DNA of 39,928 bases from Candidatus Competibacter phosphatis (GTDB taxonomy: Bacteria; Pseudomonadota; Gammaproteobacteria; Competibacterales; Competibacteraceae). Position 1 is the first letter of the stretch. Each line of letters opens with the position of its first letter. The stretch is taken from assembly GCF_012939995.1 (NCBI RefSeq), contig NZ_SPMZ01000043.1:1-39928 (forward strand), read 5' to 3'. Both the position numbers and the translations under genes were made by a program. The notes below the pieces were generated by a model. The model did no database searches. It saw only the letters and a program-made list of their open reading frames with translations, and was not told where the DNA came from. Shown here one piece after another: positions 27,488-36,099 of this stretch.

Positions 27488-28673
27488 ATGAACATCAAAA
27501 AGGCGCTGGTGGTGGATGACTCCAAAGTCGCCCACCTGACCTTACGCAAGCTGTTACTTGAGCGCGGCATCGAGGTCGACTGGGTCGGATCGGGCGAAGA
27601 TTGCATCAAGTACCTGGAAACCAAGAAGCCGGACATCATCTTCATGGACGTCATGATGCCCGGCATGGACGGCTTCGAAACCACTCGCGCCATCACCGGA
27701 CAGCATCAGGATGCGTCCCCCATCGTCATGTGCTCCGCCAACGCCACCGACGAGGACAAGCGGGACGCCAAGGAAAGCGGCGCGGTCGGGTTTCTCTCCA
27801 AACCTTACACCCCGGACCAACTGGATGCGGTCATGCAAACAGTCAGCGAGGGTACCGCGGCCATTTCCATGGAAGAAATCGGCACACCCGCGACGGCCGT
27901 CCCCATGCCCAGCGTGGTCGAAAAAGCGCCGGCGACGCTTCCCGAGTTGGCCGTGCCCCCCCGAAAAAGCGACTCCCGCCGCCGAGGCTCCGATCCGCGT
28001 CCCCGCTGGAATGGCCGAGGCTTCCTCGGAAGTCGAACAAATCGCCGAACGCGTGGCCTGGGCGGCTGCGGAGAAGGTGGCCCGAGACATCATCCAGGAA
28101 CTGGTCCCCAACCTGACCCGCGAAATCGCGGTGCAGACCGCGCGTAGCGTCGCCGAGGATCTGGGCCGGCGGGCGGCGCATGCGGCGGTACGCGCCTCGC
28201 AGGAGGCCGCCAAACAGGTCGCCACCGAAATCGCCCGGGGCACCGCCGAACGCACGGCGCGCACCACCGCGCAGGAAAGCGCCCGAGCCGTGGCCGAACA
28301 GGCCGCCCGCGAAGTCAGCGAGGGCGTCTCGCAGCGCAACGTCGCCCACGGCCTGGAAATCAACCGAGAAGAACTGCTCAAGGAAATCGAAGCCCGGGTC
28401 GACCGGCATAGCAAGGAGACACTGACCTTGGCCATAGACAGCCAGGACTTCAAGCAGCAGATCATCCAGATGGTTCGCGGCGGCATTCAGCCGGTCATCG
28501 AAACCATCGCCCGGGAAACCTCGGAGCGCGCGGTTCGGCAAGCCACCGCCAACCTGAGCACCGAAACGGGCGGATCGTCGACGAACCGTGGCACCGTGGC
28601 CATGGTGATCAGCATCGTTGCCCTGCTAGGAGCGGCCATCGCCCTGATCGGCTCCGTGCTCAAGCTATTCTGA
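27488..28673 (+). CDS. Response regulator with Ala-rich helical region and C-terminal membrane anchor, frameshifted as assembled
   Basis: A gene of about 394 codons in two frames, broken at a C7 run (27956-27962); dropping one C joins TLPELAVPP to EKATPAAEAP. Residues 1-120 are a CheY-like receiver with Asp10/Asp11, phosphorylation site Asp54 (FMDVMMPGMDG) and Lys105. After a Pro-rich linker there are roughly 180 residues of amphipathic Ala/Glu/Arg-rich helix (EKVARDIIQELVPNLTREIA, SVAEDLGRRAAHAAVRAS), like apolipoprotein or coiled-coil repeats. The protein ends with a TM helix (AMVISIVALLGAAIALIGSV) and no DNA-binding domain. It would tether the receiver to the inner membrane as a tail-anchored protein. 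The ATG has a strong TAGGAGG ribosome site. Role unknown; links to pili, chemotaxis or localisation are guesses. Confidence 0.85.
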
Positions 28674-28761
28674 GCCTTGATCGACGTTTCGTAACCCCGC
28701 CCGGCGTTCGAGCCCGGCGGGTCGCGGGTTAGTGTCCTTCGCCATTTGCCAAAACGCCGCC

Positions 28762-30498
28762 ATGCGCCTCTCATCCCCTTTTTTCCACGCACCCGTTCTG
28801 CTGCTATGGGGATGGTGTTGGCTGCTACCGGACGCAGCCCTGGCCGAACCCGCGCTCTTCTCCCCCCGGGACCGCATCCACCCGGTCTTCGCCCCGAACG
28901 GCATGGTGGTCAGCCAGGAAGCGCGAGCCAGCGAAATCGGGTTGGACATCCTCAAAAAGGGTGGCGACGCGGTCGATGCGGCGGTGGCGGTCGGCTTCGC
29001 GCTAGCGGTCACCCTGCCACAGGCTGGCAATCTGGGTGGCGGCGGCTTCATGCTGACCTACAACGCGCAAACCCGGCAAACCGAAGCCATCGATTTCCGG
29101 GAAACCGCGCCCGCCGCCGCCGGTCGGGACCTGTACCTGAACGAGCAGGGTAACGTGGATGAAGCGCGCATTCGTTTCAGCCATCAAGCGGCCGGCGTGC
29201 CGGGCACAGTGGCCGGACTGGCGCTGGCTCACGAACGCCACGGTCGCCTGCCATGGCGACAACTGGTCGAACCGGCCGCGCAACTGGCCGAGCGGGGTTT
29301 TCCGGTCGATGCGGAGCTGGCGCGGTCACTGCGGGAAACCCGCGAGCGGATGGCGTCTTGGCCGGCGAGCATGAAAAGCTTTTTCAAGGCCGATGGTTCC
29401 ACTTACCAGCCGGGCGAAACGCTGGCACAACCGGATCTGGCCGCCTCGCTCAAACTGATCGCCGAACAGGGTTCCAAGGCTTTCTACGAAGGGGAAATCG
29501 CCCAAAAACTGGTCGCCGACATGACCGCCCACCAGGGCTTGATCACCCTGGACGACCTCAAGAATTATCGGGCCTTGGTCCGCGCGCCGGTACGGGGCAA
29601 CTATCGCGGTTACGAGATCGTTTCCATGCCGCCACCCAGTTCCGGCGGCGCGCATCTCATCCAGATCCTCAACATCCTGGAAACCTGGCCGCTGGGCGAG
29701 CTGGGTCACAACAGCGCCGCCACCATCCACCGCATGGCCGAAGCCATGAAGCTCGCCTATGCCGACCGTAGCGAGTACCTGGGCGATCCGGATTTCACCA
29801 AGGTACCGGTCGCCGGCCTGATCTCGAAGGCTTATGCCAAGGAGCTGGCGGCGAGCATCGATCCGAACCGAGCCAAACCGGCGACGGCGATCAAACCCGG
29901 TCAGCCCCAACGCCACGAAAGCGAGCAAACCACGCACTACTCGGTGGTGGACCGGGACGGCAACGCCGTCGCCGTGACCTATACCCTGAATTTTGGCTAT
30001 GGCTCCGGCATCGTCGCCGCCGGTACCGGCATCCTGCTCAACAATGAGATGGACGACTTCGCCGCCAAGCCGGGGGTACCGAACGCTTATGGGCTGATCG
30101 GCGGCGACGCCAACGCGGTCGGCCCCGGCAAGCGCCCGCTCAGTTCCATGACGCCGACCCTCGTCTTCAGGAATGGCCAGTTGCTGCTGGTCACCGGCAG
30201 CCCCGGCGGCAGCCGCATCATCACCACCGTGCTGCAAATCCTGCTCAACGTCATCGACCACGGCATGAACATCGCCGAAGCCACGGTCGCCCCGCGCGTG
30301 CATCACCAGTGGCTACCGGACGAACTGCGGATCGAGGAAGGACTCAGCCCGGATACCGTGCGCTTGCTGGAAGCATGGGGACACAAGGTCGTGGTCAAGG
30401 ATACGATGGGCGACACTCAAAGCATCGTCCGCGCGCCGGAAGGGCTGTACGGCTTTCCCGACACCCGCTGGGCCGGCGGATCGGCGGCGGGATATTGA
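28762..30498 (+). CDS. ggt: Gamma-glutamyltransferase
   Basis: A 578-residue periplasmic Ntn-hydrolase that removes or transfers the gamma-glutamyl group of glutathione. The signal peptide ends around ALA-EPAL (residue 28). The proenzyme self-cleaves before the nucleophile Thr390 (TTHYSVVD) into large and small subunits. GNLGGGGFMLTY, FRETAP and PPPSSGGAHLIQIL belong to the large subunit. LNNEMDDF and PLSSMTPT with GSPGGSRIITTVLQ complete the active site and lid. The longer frame from 28732 adds residues before the signal peptide; ATG 28762 is preferred. Confidence 0.95.
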   Translation: MRLSSPFFHAPVLLLWGWCWLLPDAALAEPALFSPRDRIHPVFAPNGMVVSQEARASEIGLDILKKGGDAVDAAVAVGFALAVTLPQAGNLGGGGFMLTYNAQTRQTEAIDFRETAPAAAGRDLYLNEQGNVDEARIRFSHQAAGVPGTVAGLALAHERHGRLPWRQLVEPAAQLAERGFPVDAELARSLRETRERMASWPASMKSFFKADGSTYQPGETLAQPDLAASLKLIAEQGSKAFYEGEIAQKLVADMTAHQGLITLDDLKNYRALVRAPVRGNYRGYEIVSMPPPSSGGAHLIQILNILETWPLGELGHNSAATIHRMAEAMKLAYADRSEYLGDPDFTKVPVAGLISKAYAKELAASIDPNRAKPATAIKPGQPQRHESEQTTHYSVVDRDGNAVAVTYTLNFGYGSGIVAAGTGILLNNEMDDFAAKPGVPNAYGLIGGDANAVGPGKRPLSSMTPTLVFRNGQLLLVTGSPGGSRIITTVLQILLNVIDHGMNIAEATVAPRVHHQWLPDELRIEEGLSPDTVRLLEAWGHKVVVKDTMGDTQSIVRAPEGLYGFPDTRWAGGSAAGY

Positions 30499-30700
30499 AC
30501 CGATCGGAGCGGATCTCCCCACCAGTCCCGGCGGAAACCCGCGCCCGCCCCCGCGCCACGCGGTTCAACTCGACAGCCTGCCTCGCTTATAGGTAGACTT
30601 TTCAGTCCGTCCGGCAATCGCCGCTCTTCCCGTTGGCCTTCGGCCCGAGCGCGGACCGCCCGCCGGAACCCCCGTGATTTAGCTCTTTGGGAACACACTC

Positions 30701-31924
30701 TTGAACGCCGACTTCCAACGCATCAAACGCCTGCCACCTTATGTCTTCAACATCGTCAACGATCTGAAGGCCAAGGCTCGCGCCCGCGGCGAGGACATCA
30801 TCGACTTCGGCATGGGCAACCCCGACCAGCCGACCCCAAAACACATCGTCGCCAAACTGGTCGAAGCCGCCCAACGCCCCGATACCCACCGCTACTCGGT
30901 GTCGCGCGGCATCCCGCGCCTGCGCCGGGCCATCTGCAACTGGTACAAGGCCCGCTACGCCGTCGAACTCGACTTCGACAGCGAGGCCATCGCCACCATC
31001 GGCTCCAAGGAAGGGCTGGCCCACCTGGCCCTGGCGACCATGAGTCCGGGCGACGCAGTGCTGGTGCCCAACCCAGCCTATCCGATTCACCCCTATGGCT
31101 TCGTCATCGCCGGCGCCGACATTCGCCATGTGCCCCTGATTCCCGGCGTGGATTTCTTTTCCGAACTGGAAAAAGCGATCAAGGATTCGTGGCCACGTCC
31201 CAGAATGCTGGTGCTGAACTTCCCGGCCAACCCCACCACCCAGTGCGTGGAGCTGGATTTCTTCGAAAAGGTGGTGGCCATCGCCCGCGAACACAAAATC
31301 TGGGTCATTCACGATCTGGCCTACGCCGACCTGGTGTTCGATGGCTATACCGCGCCCTCGATCCTACAAGTGCCGGATGCCAAGGAAGTGGCGATCGAAT
31401 CCTTCACCCTGTCCAAGAGCTACAACATGCCCGGCTGGCGGGTCGGCTTCATGTGCGGTAGCCCAACGCTGATCGCCGCGCTGGGCCGGATGAAATCCTA
31501 CCTCGACTACGGCATGTTCACGCCGATCCAGGTGGCCGCCATCACCGCGCTGGAAGGCCCGCAGGAGTGCGTCGCCGAGATTTGCGACATGTACCGCAAG
31601 CGCCGCGACGTGTTGTGCGACGGCCTGAACGCCATCGGCTGGACCGTCGAAAAACCCAAGGCCACCATGTTCGTCTGGGCGAAAATCCCCGAGCAGTACC
31701 GTGCGCTGGGCTCCCTGGAGTTCTGCAAGAAGCTACTGGCCGAGGCGAAGGTGGCGGTCTCCCCCGGCATCGGTTTCGGCGAGTACGGCGACGACCATGT
31801 GCGCTTCGGCCTGATCGAAAACGAGCATCGCACTCGGCAGGCGGTGCGCGGTATCCGCGAGATGTTCCGCAAGGATAATCGCGACCTCGCCGCTCCCCCG
31901 CTGGCGCGGGCGGCGGGAGTCTAA
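30701..31924 (+). CDS. alaC: Alanine transaminase AlaC-type (class I/II aminotransferase)
   Basis: A 407-residue PLP enzyme that makes alanine from pyruvate and glutamate. The N-terminus [20 protein letters not shown] is typical of AlaC. The cofactor-binding lysine is Lys239 in [24 protein letters not shown] and [13 protein letters not shown] hold further PLP contacts, and [11 protein letters not shown] the substrate arginine. It starts with TTG at 30701; the family N-terminus sits directly after it, so no upstream ATG is needed. hom follows after 5 bases, an arrangement seen in many proteobacteria. Confidence 0.92.
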   Translation: MNADFQRIKRLPPYVFNIVNDLKAKARARGEDIIDFGMGNPDQPTPKHIVAKLVEAAQRPDTHRYSVSRGIPRLRRAICNWYKARYAVELDFDSEAIATIGSKEGLAHLALATMSPGDAVLVPNPAYPIHPYGFVIAGADIRHVPLIPGVDFFSELEKAIKDSWPRPRMLVLNFPANPTTQCVELDFFEKVVAIAREHKIWVIHDLAYADLVFDGYTAPSILQVPDAKEVAIESFTLSKSYNMPGWRVGFMCGSPTLIAALGRMKSYLDYGMFTPIQVAAITALEGPQECVAEICDMYRKRRDVLCDGLNAIGWTVEKPKATMFVWAKIPEQYRALGSLEFCKKLLAEAKVAVSPGIGFGEYGDDHVRFGLIENEHRTRQAVRGIREMFRKDNRDLAAPPLARAAGV

Positions 31925-31929
31925 GCGCC

Positions 31930-33252
31930 ATGAGCAGCTATCCTCCAGTCAAAATCGGTTTGCTCGGTCTGGGTACGGTCGGCGGCGGTGTCACTCATGT
32001 GCTGGCACGCAACGCCGAGGAGATCAGCCGTCGCGCCGGGCGCGAAATCCTGATTTCCCACGCCGCCGCCCGCAATCTGGACAGCACCACCGCCCGCACC
32101 GCCGGCATCAAACTGACCGGCGAGGCGCTGGAGGTGGTGAACGATCCCGACATCTCGATCATCGTCGAGCTGTTGGGCGGCTACGAGCCGGCACGTAGCC
32201 TGGTGCTGCGAGCGCTGGCCAACGGCAAGCATGTGGTCACCGCCAACAAAGCGTTGATCGCCAAGCACGGCAACGAAATCTTCGCCGCCGCCCAGGCCGC
32301 CGGCACGATGGTCGGCTTCGAGGCGGCGGTGGCCGGCGGTATCCCGATCATCAAGGCCATCCGCGAGGGGCTGGCCGGCAACCGCCTGGAATGGGTGGCG
32401 GGCATCATCAACGGCACCGCCAACTTCATCCTGACCGAAATGCGCGACAAGGGCCGCGACTTCCCGGACGTGCTGGCCGAGGCGCAGGCACTGGGCTATG
32501 CCGAGGCCGATCCGACCTTCGACGTTGAGGGCATCGACGCCGCCCACAAGCTGACCATTCTCGCCTCGATCGCCTTCGGCATTCCCTTGCAGTTCGACAA
32601 GGTCTACATTGAGGGCATCAGCCGCATCACCCGCGAGGACGTCGCCTACGCCGAACAACTGGGCTATCGCATCAAGCACTTGGGTATCGCCCGTCGCGAC
32701 GAACGGGGCGCGCAACTGCGGGTGCATCCGACCCTGATCCCGCAGCGGCAACTGCTGGCCAGCGTCAGCGGGGTGATGAACGCGGTACTGGTCAGGGGCG
32801 ATGCCGTCGGTCAGAGCCTGTTCTACGGGGCCGGGGCCGGCGCCGAACCGACCGCCTCGGCGGTAGTAGCCGACATCATCGACGTGGTGCGCACCCTGAC
32901 CGTCGACCCGGACAACCGCGTCCCGCATCTGGCCTTCCAGCCGGATGCCCTATCGGACCTGCCGGTGCTACCGATGACCGAAGTGGAGACCTGCTACTAC
33001 CTGCGTTTGCAGGCCGTGGATCGCTCCGGCGTGCTGGCCGACGTCACCCGCATCCTCGCCGACCGCGATATCAGCATTGAGGCCGTCCTGCAAAAAGAAC
33101 CGCCGCCCGGCGCCCGCGACGTGCCGATCATCCTGCTGACCTACCGGGTACGGGAGCAAAGGATGAACGAAGCCATCGCCGCCATCGAGGCGCTGGACAG
33201 CATCCACGCGCCGGTGGTCCGCATCCGCATGGAACACCTCAATTCGGACTGA
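31930..33252 (+). CDS. hom: Homoserine dehydrogenase
   Basis: A 440-residue enzyme that reduces aspartate semialdehyde to homoserine, on the route to threonine and methionine. The NAD(P)-binding motif GLGTVG lies at residues 13-18. The catalytic region has VTANKALIAKHG, AAVAGGIPIIKA and INGTANFIL. The C-terminal ACT domain (about 350-430, LRLQAVDRSGVLADVTRILA) suggests threonine feedback. The length is that of the stand-alone, non-aspartokinase-fused type. It lies immediately after alaC. Confidence 0.96.
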   Translation: MSSYPPVKIGLLGLGTVGGGVTHVLARNAEEISRRAGREILISHAAARNLDSTTARTAGIKLTGEALEVVNDPDISIIVELLGGYEPARSLVLRALANGKHVVTANKALIAKHGNEIFAAAQAAGTMVGFEAAVAGGIPIIKAIREGLAGNRLEWVAGIINGTANFILTEMRDKGRDFPDVLAEAQALGYAEADPTFDVEGIDAAHKLTILASIAFGIPLQFDKVYIEGISRITREDVAYAEQLGYRIKHLGIARRDERGAQLRVHPTLIPQRQLLASVSGVMNAVLVRGDAVGQSLFYGAGAGAEPTASAVVADIIDVVRTLTVDPDNRVPHLAFQPDALSDLPVLPMTEVETCYYLRLQAVDRSGVLADVTRILADRDISIEAVLQKEPPPGARDVPIILLTYRVREQRMNEAIAAIEALDSIHAPVVRIRMEHLNSD

Positions 33253-33273
33253 GCGCCCGGACCGACGATCTTC

Positions 33274-34308
33274 GTGGCCACCCTCCTGTACTTGCTGGTC
33301 CCCGGCCTGCTGCAACAGCCCGACGGCACCGATCCGGCGCTGTTCCGATCGACCGCGCCGGCACTGGAATGGCTACTGGCTCGCGCCGATACCGGCCCCG
33401 TGCCGGCCACCCTTGATGAAGTGCTGTTCGAACTGTTCGGCCTGCCCGCTCCCATCGACGCCGACCTACCCGTCGCGGTGCTCACCCACTTGGCCGACAA
33501 TGGCAAAGCCGGTGATGGCGACTGGTGGCTGCGCGCCGATCCGGTCCATCTACGAGCCGATATGCACGGTGGCGTGTTTCTGGCGGACGCGCGAACGCTT
33601 GCCATCGAAGCGGACGAGGCCACGGCGCTGGTGGCGACATTCAACCAGACCTTCGCCGAAGACGGTCTGCGGCTCGAAGCGCCCTGCCCCGAGCGCTGGT
33701 ATCTGCGGCTACCGACCGATCCCGGCATCCGCACTCAAACATTGAGCGCCGCCGCTGGCCGCAACATCAATGCGCTGTTGCCGGCCGGGCCGAACGCCCG
33801 CCGCTGGCACACCCTGCTGACCGAAATTCAGATGCTGTTTCACGGTCATCCGCTGAACCAGGCGCGGGAACAGCGCCGTCAACCGATGATCAACGGTCTC
33901 TGGTTCTGGGGCGGTGGTTCTTGTCCAACGGCCGCCCGCGCGCCCACCGCCGGACTGTACGCTCGCGACCCGCTGGTTCGCGGGCTGGCGCGCTTGAGCG
34001 GGACGGCCATCGACCCTCTACCCGAACGGGCCGAAGATTGGCGGGAAGCCGCCGCCACCGAAACGGACAGTCTGACGGTGCTGGAAACGACCCGCCACGA
34101 CGCCGCCGACGGCAATCCCGAGCACTGGATCGAGCATATCGCCACGCTGGAACGGGACTGGTTCGCACCCTGCCGGCGCTGGCTGCAAACCGGCAAACTG
34201 ACGGCGCTGCACCTCTATCCCGGCAACGGCCGCCGTTACACCGTCACCGGCGCCGCGCGCTGGCGATTCTGGCAACGTGCCCGACCGCTGGCCCAACACC
34301 TGCGTTGA
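33274..34308 (+). CDS. RpfE-type protein (COG4255-like), function unknown
   Basis: A 344-residue protein resembling the family annotated as 'regulatory protein, RpfE type' and distantly compared with cofactor-independent phosphoglycerate mutases. Visible features are LLYLLVPGLLQ at the start, WWLRADPVHLRADMHGGVFL, ERWYLRL, INALLPAGPNARRWHTLLTEIQMLFH, and NGLWFWGGG. These read like the substrate pocket of the alkaline-phosphatase/iPGM fold. In Xanthomonas rpfE also neighbours recJ, so gene order supports the call. GTG start at 33274, 21 bases after hom. Confidence 0.75.
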   Translation: MATLLYLLVPGLLQQPDGTDPALFRSTAPALEWLLARADTGPVPATLDEVLFELFGLPAPIDADLPVAVLTHLADNGKAGDGDWWLRADPVHLRADMHGGVFLADARTLAIEADEATALVATFNQTFAEDGLRLEAPCPERWYLRLPTDPGIRTQTLSAAAGRNINALLPAGPNARRWHTLLTEIQMLFHGHPLNQAREQRRQPMINGLWFWGGGSCPTAARAPTAGLYARDPLVRGLARLSGTAIDPLPERAEDWREAAATETDSLTVLETTRHDAADGNPEHWIEHIATLERDWFAPCRRWLQTGKLTALHLYPGNGRRYTVTGAARWRFWQRARPLAQHLR

Positions 34309-34369
34309 CCGCCCTCGTCCGGCCCAACGCAGATGCAGGGCTACCCGACTCCATCGCCACTCACTTGCC

Positions 34370-36085
34370 ATGTCCACCTTCATCGTCCGCCGAACTGCGC
34401 CTCCCGCCGCCGATTTACCCGTCGCTCCTCTGTTGCAACGCATCTACGCTGCCCGCGGGGTGCGTTTCGCCGACGAACTACAGCGGGAATTGCGGCTACT
34501 GACGCCACCCGATGCGCTCCTCGGCATGGAAAAAGCGGTTGAGTTGCTTTACGCCGCCCTGCGCGAACGCTGGCGCATCCTGATCGTCGCCGATTTCGAT
34601 GCCGACGGCGCCACCAGTTGCGCGCTGACGCTGCGGGCGCTGCGAGCCATGGGCGCCGCCTGGGTCGGCTACCGCGTGCCGAACCGCTTCGAGCACGGTT
34701 ATGGCCTGACCCCGGAAATCGTGGCGGTCGCCGCCGGAGAGCGGCCCGATCTGCTGATCACCGTCGACAACGGCATCTCCAGCCATGAAGGCGTGCGGGC
34801 TGCCCAGGCACGGGGCATGAAGGTGCTAATTACCGATCATCATGCGCCTGGCCAGACCTTGCCGGCCGCCGAGGCGATCGTCAACCCCAACCAGCCGGGC
34901 GACGGCTTCCCCAGTAAGCATCTCGCGGGCGTGGGCGTGGCTTTTTATGTGCTAATGGCGCTGCGGGCGCGATTGCGAGAGGTCGACTGGTTCGCCGAGC
35001 GCGGCTTGGCCGAACCGAATCTGGCCCAGTTCCTCGACTTAGTCGCATTCGGCACGGTGGCGGACGTGGTGCGGCTGGATCACCATAATCGCATCCTGGT
35101 CGAGCAAGGGTTGCGACGAATTCGCCAGGATCGCTGCATCCCCGGCATCGCCGCCTTGTGCGAGATCGCCGGTCGCTCGCAAGACCGGCTGAGCGCCAGC
35201 GATATCGGTTTCTATCTGGGTCCCCGGCTCAATGCCGCTGGCCGCTTGGAAGACATGAGTCAGGGGATCGAATGTCTGCTCAGCGACGATCTGGACACTG
35301 CCCGGAGCATTGCGCGCCGGCTGCATGAAATCAACCGGCAGCGCGGCGAGTTAACCGCTGAAATGCAGGCGCAGGCGTTGGCGTGGATCGACCGGCTGGC
35401 GCCGACCATGGCGGATCTGCCTTTCGGGCTCTGTCTGTTCGATCCCGAATGGCATCAGGGCGTGGTCGGCATCATCGCTGGCCGGCTGAAAGAGCAGTTG
35501 AACCGGCCGGTGATCGTCTTCGCGCCGGATCGAGACGGCAACATCAAGGGGTCGGGGCGTTCGGTGGCGGGGATGCATCTGCGCGATGCGCTGGCTGCGG
35601 TGGCGACCCGACATCCCGGTCTGATCGGCCACTTTGGCGGTCATGCCATGGCCGCCGGCCTGACGCTGACAAGCGAGCATTTCGAGACGTTCAACCAGGC
35701 GTTCGACACCGAAACTCGCCAGTGGCTGAGCGACGACGATCTGCAGGGCCGCTTGCTGAGCGATGGCGAACTGGCGCCAGCGGAGTTTTCCCTGGAGATT
35801 GCCGAACTGCTGCGCGAAGCCGGTCCTTGGGGGCAGGGCTTTCCCGAGCCGCTGTTCGACGGGCTGTTCGAGGTGAGTTCGCATCGCATCCTGAAGGATC
35901 AGCACCTCAAATTGTGGTTGCGACCGCCGGGGACATTGCTGGCGTTGGAAGCGATCGCCTTTCGGCGGGCGGCCGGATTCAACCCCGGCACGGCGCGGGT
36001 ACGCGCCGCCTACCGCCTGGACGTAAACGAGTGGCGCGGCGAACGCCGGCTGCAACTGCGCATCGAGCACCTGGAAGCGGCTTAG
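34370..36085 (+). CDS. recJ: Single-stranded-DNA-specific 5'-3' exonuclease RecJ
   Basis: A 571-residue DHH-family nuclease acting in recombination, mismatch and base-excision repair. Motif I is DFDADG (from Asp75), followed by TVDNGIS, the DHH motif ITDHHAPG (Asp156-His157-His158) and FGTVADVV. The DHHA1 domain carries GHFGGHAMAAG. The C-terminal OB-fold part is shorter and less conserved. An ATG at 34370 gives the family start STFIVRR; the open frame extends back into the rpfE-like gene. It converges with the MASE1-GGDEF gene 14 bases away. Confidence 0.95.
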   Translation: MSTFIVRRTAPPAADLPVAPLLQRIYAARGVRFADELQRELRLLTPPDALLGMEKAVELLYAALRERWRILIVADFDADGATSCALTLRALRAMGAAWVGYRVPNRFEHGYGLTPEIVAVAAGERPDLLITVDNGISSHEGVRAAQARGMKVLITDHHAPGQTLPAAEAIVNPNQPGDGFPSKHLAGVGVAFYVLMALRARLREVDWFAERGLAEPNLAQFLDLVAFGTVADVVRLDHHNRILVEQGLRRIRQDRCIPGIAALCEIAGRSQDRLSASDIGFYLGPRLNAAGRLEDMSQGIECLLSDDLDTARSIARRLHEINRQRGELTAEMQAQALAWIDRLAPTMADLPFGLCLFDPEWHQGVVGIIAGRLKEQLNRPVIVFAPDRDGNIKGSGRSVAGMHLRDALAAVATRHPGLIGHFGGHAMAAGLTLTSEHFETFNQAFDTETRQWLSDDDLQGRLLSDGELAPAEFSLEIAELLREAGPWGQGFPEPLFDGLFEVSSHRILKDQHLKLWLRPPGTLLALEAIAFRRAAGFNPGTARVRAAYRLDVNEWRGERRLQLRIEHLEAA

Positions 36086-36099
36086 CGCTCCGGCCCCGC

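Noticed and set aside
29326..30306. Minus-strand open frame of 326 codons
   Set aside because: Antisense to the ggt coding region that contains its catalytic residues; Gly/Asp/His-rich shadow.
30499..30700. Promoter upstream of alaC (TATAGG near 30590)
   Set aside because: No -35 element at acceptable spacing; too weak to list.
31921..32928. Minus-strand open frame of 335 codons
   Set aside because: Fully antisense to hom, which has all family motifs; the product is Gly/His/Gln-rich shadow sequence.
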